Shown one piece after another: positions 58,201-64,000 of a stretch of DNA of 64,000 bases (within the stretch, counting starts at the first letter, position 1; each line of letters begins with the position of its first letter). The notes beneath the pieces were generated by a model, which did not search any database, had not been told where the DNA came from, and saw only the letters and a list, made by a program, of their open reading frames with translations. Source of the stretch: Rhipidocladum racemiflorum (Eukaryota > Streptophyta > Magnoliopsida > Poales > Poaceae); assembly GCA_036346355.1 (NCBI GenBank), contig CM070572.1, forward strand, positions 2,983,001 to 3,047,000. The letters run 5' to 3'. A program made the position numbers and the translations under genes.

Positions 58201-61200
58201 ATTACCATTCAATTGTCAACACCATTTACGTTATAATACTTTTTAATTGAAATTGTGAAGTAGGCATAGGCCATGTTGGACCTGTATGGATGCTATATTA
58301 GTATAATATCAAATTACAATGAAATAAAATATGCAAATGAAACATTACCTGCGGGGCTACGGCTAGTATGTATGCTATATATATTAGTATAATATTGTTG
58401 CATGATCTTTTTCTTTTCCTTTTTGATTTTTCTATTTTCATTATTTGTAATACCTCTAAAACATCTCTAAACATCATTTTTTTAAAAAAGTTTTTTCACC
58501 ATTGGTAATATACGAATTAATACTAATTTTAGGAATTTTTTCAACAAATTTTCTCAATTTTTTTGAAATTTTTAAATTTGGATTTGAATTTGGGCGGTAA
58601 ACCGCTCGGTTTACCGCGAGATTGTGAACCCTGAGCACAAGAATTAAGAGACAAATAATACTTCTATGCTATCCCAAACAGTAAATATGTCACTGTTTAA
58701 CAAATAGTTGAGTTATATTCCCTCCGGTCACAAATAGTTGTCGTTTTGGACATAAGTGCAGTCAAAATTTCGAAACATTGATATCAATATCTTTTTTAAA
58801 TATTTAAATTGGATATATGAAAATCATGTGTAGATTTGTATCAAAAAGTACTTTCATAATATTATAATTTTATTGGGTTTTATAAATATATTATAATAGA
58901 AACTAGTGGTCAAAATTGTGTTTTTAAGACCGTGTCGATGTCCAAAATGACAACTATTTGTGACCGGAGGGAGTATTGGATTAATCCATCTATATGTAGA
59001 AAAACAATTAGAGATTCAAATGCGTATATGATTCATTAGTAGCGTAATTTAAAATGAACTTTGCACATATTCCATTTAATAGCCATACCCTAGGTCACAT
59101 TGCAGCCCATCAAGTCATTTGGTCCAAGGACCCAATAATAGTAAATTCTTTTGATCTCTCAATGTCAATGCTAACAGATACCATATGCCTGATATATACT
59201 ATATTCATACTTTTAGCATAATGTATCATTTCAGTATGATTGAACAGCTCAGATAATTATGTCCACCACAATAGCAGTAAATAGTATTGATCTCTCAATG
59301 CTTGAAGGCACCGTGTGCCTGACATCTACTATAGTCACACTTTTACCATAATGTATCATGTCATTATGCTTGAACAACTCAGGTCATTTCATTATGCTAT
59401 GTATTAATCTCGATGTCTTCCTGTCTTTTTCCTTGAGGTGAATGAATGTCCAAAAGATGGTGTTCTCTTTGCAAAAACAAAAAATCCACACACATAAAAA
59501 AGACAATGGCAGAACGGAACCTCTCCAAATCAAAGCCTCCAATTCCAAGCACATAATCCAAATCAACTTTACAATACTCCGCTTGTTTCAGATGAGCCAT
59601 GCGATTGATACTCTGTATGCACAAAAGGACGATGTTAGAAACAACCACACGGTAAAAACAAGAGCAAAACGAATGCACTGCACTAACCCTTATACGCTCA
59701 ACCAGGGAAGACACTTCAGGCTCACTAACAAGATCAATCTGCAAGGGAAGTAACAAGAAATTAGATATTCTATTAGCAAGAGCCAAAATAATAGAAAAAG
59801 AATTACTAACTAAACATGCCCTAATAAATACAAACCAGCAAGTATTGGCTACAATAACATTACCTTGTTAACTATAATTCTGTCAGCATATGCAATTTGC
59901 TGAACTGCCTCATTGACTATACCCTTGGGCTTTACCTCATCCAAATGCAACCTTGCATGCTTTGAATCTACTAAAGTAACAACACCATCCAGCTTGACAT
60001 CATTAAAAACTGTGTCTTCTGCATAGAACGTCTGTATTATGGGTGCTGGATTTGCCAAACCTGAAAAAAAAAATAGAAAAAGAGTAAGAGGACATGACAT
60101 GGCAAAGCAATCAAAGAATAACTAAGAGAAATAAAATTTTAAAAATTAGCACCGAATGATTTATTGATGAAGAACAAATGAACAATGGGTATACAATTGA
60201 AAAACTAATGTTACAAGCAGATCAGATATCTGAAAGTCAGGGTGATTTTTTAAACTCGAGAAGGTTACATCTAGCATATTTTCTTGATTATGGTGGCAAT
60301 TCTTGCCAAGTTCTTTACCTGTTGTTTCAATAACAAGATGATCAAACTTCCCCCTCTTCTTGTCAACCAATTCACCAATCATACGGACTAAATCACCACG
60401 CACAGTGCAGCAAAGGCAACCATTATTTAGCATCATTATGTCCTCAGCTCCAGCAGTTTGAGCAGCAACTAACGAACCATCGATATCAACTTCACCATAC
60501 TGCATTGGAAACCACATCAAAGGTAAATTAAGATGGATTTTCCAGTGTGCAAAGTCTGGTATGTGTCCAAGAATGGAAGACTAACTGCTGCTCAAGCACT
60601 TAAATAATAAAGATACAACGAAAATTTACTCATATAGGCATACAGCATACCTCATTCTCAATGACAGCGATCCGCTTTCCGTGGTGAGCAGTTAAGATGT
60701 GATTTAGTAAAGTTGTCTGCAAATAAAAACAAACCCTGAATATACCAATATACCAGAGACGAGTGATTATGGTAACAGAACTCATTAAACTGAAAAAACA
60801 AGGTAACATTATGTGCACAATGTTGCAGATAAGTTAAAAGTGTCAAAGGCGCAAAGCTTCATAATTAGATTCTAGTGCAAAGAGTCCAAAAATGCAAAAC
60901 CACATGTACATACGGGTACATGCACTAAGTCTTAACCCTCAAAAGCATGTCAAGATTTGTGCAAGGGGTGTCCAATGATTAGAACATGGGATGGTGGTTT
61001 AAATATTGAAATTTTGCATCGACCTCGAGCCACATTTGATGGCGGTGATAGTGCATGTACCCACATGTACACACGGAAAATCCACATTCGCGAAGTGTCT
61101 CAAGGTTTCACTAATCCTAGTGTTGTTTTGACTTTCTGAGAATGTACTATAATCCATTTAGCATTTAAGGTAATAAATACTGCATGATCTGGGAGTGAAC

Positions 61201-61626
61201 AGGGAAATACACAACGAGTCAACGATACGCTAATCAATCAATAAGACGTGAAACATCGCTACAGGAGAGCGCGTATACATCTCGGATGCATCATGGCACG
61301 CTCATCCGCATAGCAGCTACAGATTTTTTGGGGCGCTTGACCTTGCCGGAGCCGAGGAAGCCGGTGACCTTGCGCGCAGGCGGGGGAGGGAAACGGCTCC
61401 GCGCGCGGCCACGCCGAGAGCCGCGGCCGTGGAGATGGCCGGGGAGGCGGAGCAGAGCGCCGCCATGGTTCGGTGTGCGAGCGGAAGTGGACGGGACCAG
61501 ACGGAGGAAGCGCTCCGGTGTCTGGACCGGAGCGTGCCGAGCCGAAACTATCTCGGCGCAGCGCACGCGCATTGCACGTTCGGCTAGCTTAAAAGGCCAA
61601 ATTGGGCCGGGCCTCCTCTCTCCCAT
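55273..61626 (-). CDS. CobW/ZNG1-type zinc-chaperone GTPase
   Basis: Ten exons: 61626-61342, 60716-60651, 60499-60319, 60060-59864, 59738-59688, 59612-59521, 57409-57309, 56329-56247, 56091-55987, 55416-55273; 434 aa if the far-upstream Met is used. P-loop GFLGSGK|TT spans exons 1-2 (K95). CXCC metal site is in NNGCLCCTV (C145, C147, C148), followed by IETTGLANP and NKID (242-245). A His-rich stretch, HEHEHHHDHDHHHDHDHK, lies near residues 304-321, and the CobW C-terminal domain ends with the GVHDIFQGSP segment. The family uses GTP to pass zinc to target metalloproteins; plant members are often plastid-located. Oddity: the well-placed ATG at 61466 opens a transit-peptide-like frame that is out of phase with the P-loop. 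All other exons look intact. Confidence 0.85.
57616..58633. mobile_element. hAT-type element in intron 6 of the CobW-like gene
   Basis: Starts CAGGGTTCACAAAACCG, ends GATTGTGAACCCTG, exact 8-bp TSD AGCACAAG (57608-57615 and 58634-58641). The left part has a partial internal duplication (GCACAAGCAGGGTTCACAAA again at 57711) and many AAACCGCGAAAAACCG motifs. The right part is AT-rich. No transposase. Confidence 0.95.
58718..58973. mobile_element. Stowaway MITE in intron 6 of the CobW-like gene
   Basis: TTCCCTCCGGTCACAAATAG and CTATTTGTGACCGGAGGGAG are perfect inverted ends, flanked by TA. It is the best-preserved of the three complete copies in the window. Confidence 0.95.
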
Positions 61627-62241
61627 TCGTGCATCTTAATTGGGCCGGTCGTGCAAGTGAAGCAAAACTTCGCCGATATTTGTATCGGATTTTGCTAAAA
61701 ACTGCAAACTACGAAGACGATTAGTGAAACTGCCCCGACGAAGCTGGTATTCCTAACTCCATCAAATTTATGAAGTTGAAGTTATGGGTATATTAAAAGT
61801 ATTTAGATGGATCATCTTATTTATATTTTAGAATAAAATATAAACTTAATTCATTTTATTTTAGTCTACAAATACAAGTTTCTGCTCTCAGATGAAGCTG
61901 GGATTTAGAGTTCTGACAAACAGGAACTTAGAGCTAGGTGCTTTGCATCTTCGTAAGCGGCTCAGCCCAACCTCGCGGAACGGAAGGAACAAAGCGTAGC
62001 TGCGGACGGTGCTGCTCGTGTCAACCGGGCCAAATATCCCAGTGAAACAGGGCCAGCTTTGGGTTTTGCTTTGCAGTTTGCACCGTTCTTGCCCACGCCC
62101 ACCCGCACAAATACAGAAACTGGTAACAGCGATTGTTTAGTGCTTGCCGGCAGTCCAAACCAAAAATATTAACAACGGTATAAAACACACAGAAGACACA
62201 GCTGAGTGATTGCATATTTCTTTTACGTATATACCGTCCTT
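61627..62241. other. Upstream region of the CobW-like gene
   Basis: GGGCCGG-type motifs near 61600-61650, otherwise AT-rich. No TATA box could be assigned with confidence. Confidence 0.4.
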
Positions 62242-62251
62242 GTAATGTGCA

Positions 62252-62993
62252 TTTTTTTTTTTTTTGACAGAAAGGGCAACAAGATGCCCCAGTTTCATTA
62301 TGAAACCAGATATCTTACAAAATCATAAGCAAAAACACAAAGGACCAGAAAGCTGCAAGACCCCTTACAACTCTAGCCACATAAAACAGAAAGAACGCAG
62401 TCATAATAAGCCAAAACATCCTTTTTAACAGCTCCAACACAGATCTAAAACGAAACTAGGAAAAACAGGGAACAATCAGTTCATCATGCTCTTAAGGTAA
62501 TCAGAGATTTTGAGCAGATCTTCAGGTATCGCTTCCTCAATGTCCAGCACATTAGACATCTCCTTGTTGACTAGAACTCTCCCAGGTTCAATGGAAGAGG
62601 CGCACGACACTTCTTCTCCAGATTTGCGCAGAACAGATTCATCGTAACCATCATACTTTTCTTGTATAAAGGTTTCCACTCCCCTATTAGCATAAGGATC
62701 TTTCTCCAAATAATTTTCACATTCAACCAATTCTGCGACAAGAAAATCATGTTATTCCTAGTAATCCATAAACTCCACATTACGGAAGCACAAATGGTAT
62801 TCAAACAAGCATTCTTATCATTGCTAATCCAAAAACGAGCCACTGATTCAAAATTATAACCAATATCAAGGTCAAAGAAACTACCGATCAAATTCCAAAT
62901 ATTCTTAGCAACAACACACTCAAAAAAGAAATGGTTGATAGATTCATTCTCATCACAAAAACTACAAACGACACCTTTATCAAATTATCTTTA
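62252..62993 (-). mobile_element. 5'-truncated LINE (L1-type)
   Basis: Flanked by the 10-bp TSD GTAATGTGCA (62242-62251 and 62994-63003). A T-run at 62252 on the plus strand is the poly(A) tail of a minus-strand copy. The coding part reads VMWSLWITRNNMIFLSQNW, typical of the end of plant LINE ORF2, with one frame change and a stop. It carries no intact domain. Confidence 0.9.
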
Positions 62994-63212
62994 GTAATGT
63001 GCAATAATCTCGATTTACATGTCGATCTGTCGCTAGCAGCTTATCTCTGCCACTTGGTCTCCTTGCTCTGGACGAATTAATTTACGCATCGTCAGTGCGG
63101 ATATTGTAATCCCAGTGACAGGGGCCGCGATGCTAGCTTCCCCTGCGTCTTAACCATGTCGCAATTACGCCACGGACGTCGTCGGCCGTAATTGAAATCC
63201 AGATTTTTTTTA

Positions 63213-63443
63213 GGTTGTGTTTGGTCGATGGATGAGGTTGAACGGGATTGGATGGTCATGTACCATTTGGTTCTATTATTTTAGGTGAATGGAATGGTTC
63301 AGCGTCTAGAGATAATATTACTCAAATTTGTATCACTTAGTTTAAAATGGGATTGTTACATTCAAGCAACCAAATACATTGATGACTTTTTTCTTGGACC
63401 ATCTCATATGTGTACCACTTGATACAATCAACCAAACACACCG
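63213..63443. mobile_element. Tourist-like MITE
   Basis: GGTTGTGTTTGGTCGATGG and CAATCAACCAAACACACCG are inverted ends, with TTA on both sides (63210-63212 and 63444-63446), as for PIF/Harbinger-derived MITEs. Confidence 0.75.
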
Positions 63444-63446
63444 TTA

Positions 63447-63780
63447 CTAAACTACTTGTTCTCGCTACTTACGTGGACATGAGAGAGATGGCCGTCGGAT
63501 ATTAAACCTGTCACCTTCGTTGTTCCATAAAAAAAATTGCTTTTCTGCTTTGAAGATTTTTCCTTGTGCATATTCGCAACAATATTGCACGTACGTAGAC
63601 GTAGTTAATAATCCTTCCGGCATATGATAGTTAATATGGGTTGGAGTTAAGGTCGATGAATATTATTTCCGTGGTACATGTAGCTAGCTATCATTAGTAT
63701 GCATACAGGGCACCATGGATTTCAAATAAATGAGTTGAAGCCAAATTCGAGTATATTTTAAAAAAATTTCGGTTTTAGCG

Positions 63781-63849
<69 letters not shown>

Positions 63850-64000
63850 AAGAGGAATAATAGCAAAACCAAAAATAAAAACGAAACGGACGAATGGGCG
63901 AAGCTAATGCATGCATGGGTCGTCATTGAAGATTGCCCTCCCTACCTAAAAATGCAGAGTCAACAGTACCGCCAAATTGTAACTGCAACTGTAAGTGCAA
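63447..64000. repeat. Intergenic with a long TA microsatellite (63783-63847)
   Basis: About 32 TA dinucleotides in an uninterrupted run. The surrounding sequence has no supported gene. Confidence 0.8.

Noticed and set aside
63783..63847. Tyr/Ile-repeat peptide
   Set aside because: Translation of a TA microsatellite.
1..64000. CRISPR arrays, tRNA or rRNA genes, bacterial-type operons
   Set aside because: No spacer-repeat array, cloverleaf or rRNA segment was seen. TGGTATCAGAGC at 43896 is a retrotransposon primer site, not a tRNA gene.

Overview
This is plant nuclear DNA. Five things point to a grass: split genes with GT-AG introns, a GC-rich first exon in several genes, Stowaway and Tourist MITEs, Helitrons carrying gene pieces, and SIRE-type Copia, Gypsy and LINE copies. 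I cannot name the species. I see no rRNA, tRNA or CRISPR.

Four convincing host genes were assembled exon by exon. (1) A calcineurin B-like EF-hand protein, + strand, 23815-27238, 6 exons, 175 aa. (2) A heparanase-like GH79 glycosidase, - strand, 34299-30183, 9 exons, 543 aa. (3) A UMP1-type proteasome maturation factor, - strand, 54016-50642, 4 exons, 140 aa. (4) A CobW/ZNG1-type zinc-chaperone GTPase, - strand, 61626-55273, 10 exons, whose first exon has a reading-frame conflict. A fifth, weaker candidate is a small mitochondrial-type protein at 2784-3161 with a hAT transposon 28 bp upstream of its ATG. The genes look unrelated in function and do not form a pathway.

Most of the rest is transposable elements, many fixed by exact target-site duplications (TSDs). 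From left to right: hAT element (316-2748); Helitron-like repeats (3.7-5.6 kb); degenerate Copia element with near-identical LTRs (6020-13066); MITE cluster (14.3-15.0 kb); two abutting Helitrons loaded with captured gene fragments (15842-22816 or slightly beyond); LINE with a twin-priming inversion (28033-29368); solo SIRE-type LTR (34771-36480); palindromic MULE-type foldback (36900-37267); solo Gypsy LTR (38446-40779); SIRE-type Copia with internal deletions (42761-49010); hAT and Stowaway copies inside introns of the UMP1 and CobW genes; truncated LINE (62252-62993); Tourist-like MITE and a long TA run near the right end.

The most interesting locus is the tandem Helitron pair. On the minus strand it carries recognisable exons of ribosomal protein S3, prolyl 4-hydroxylase, a pentapeptide-repeat protein, ureide permease, a RanBPM-type SPRY protein and a GH9 endoglucanase. 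The last two are joined in frame into a new open reading frame.
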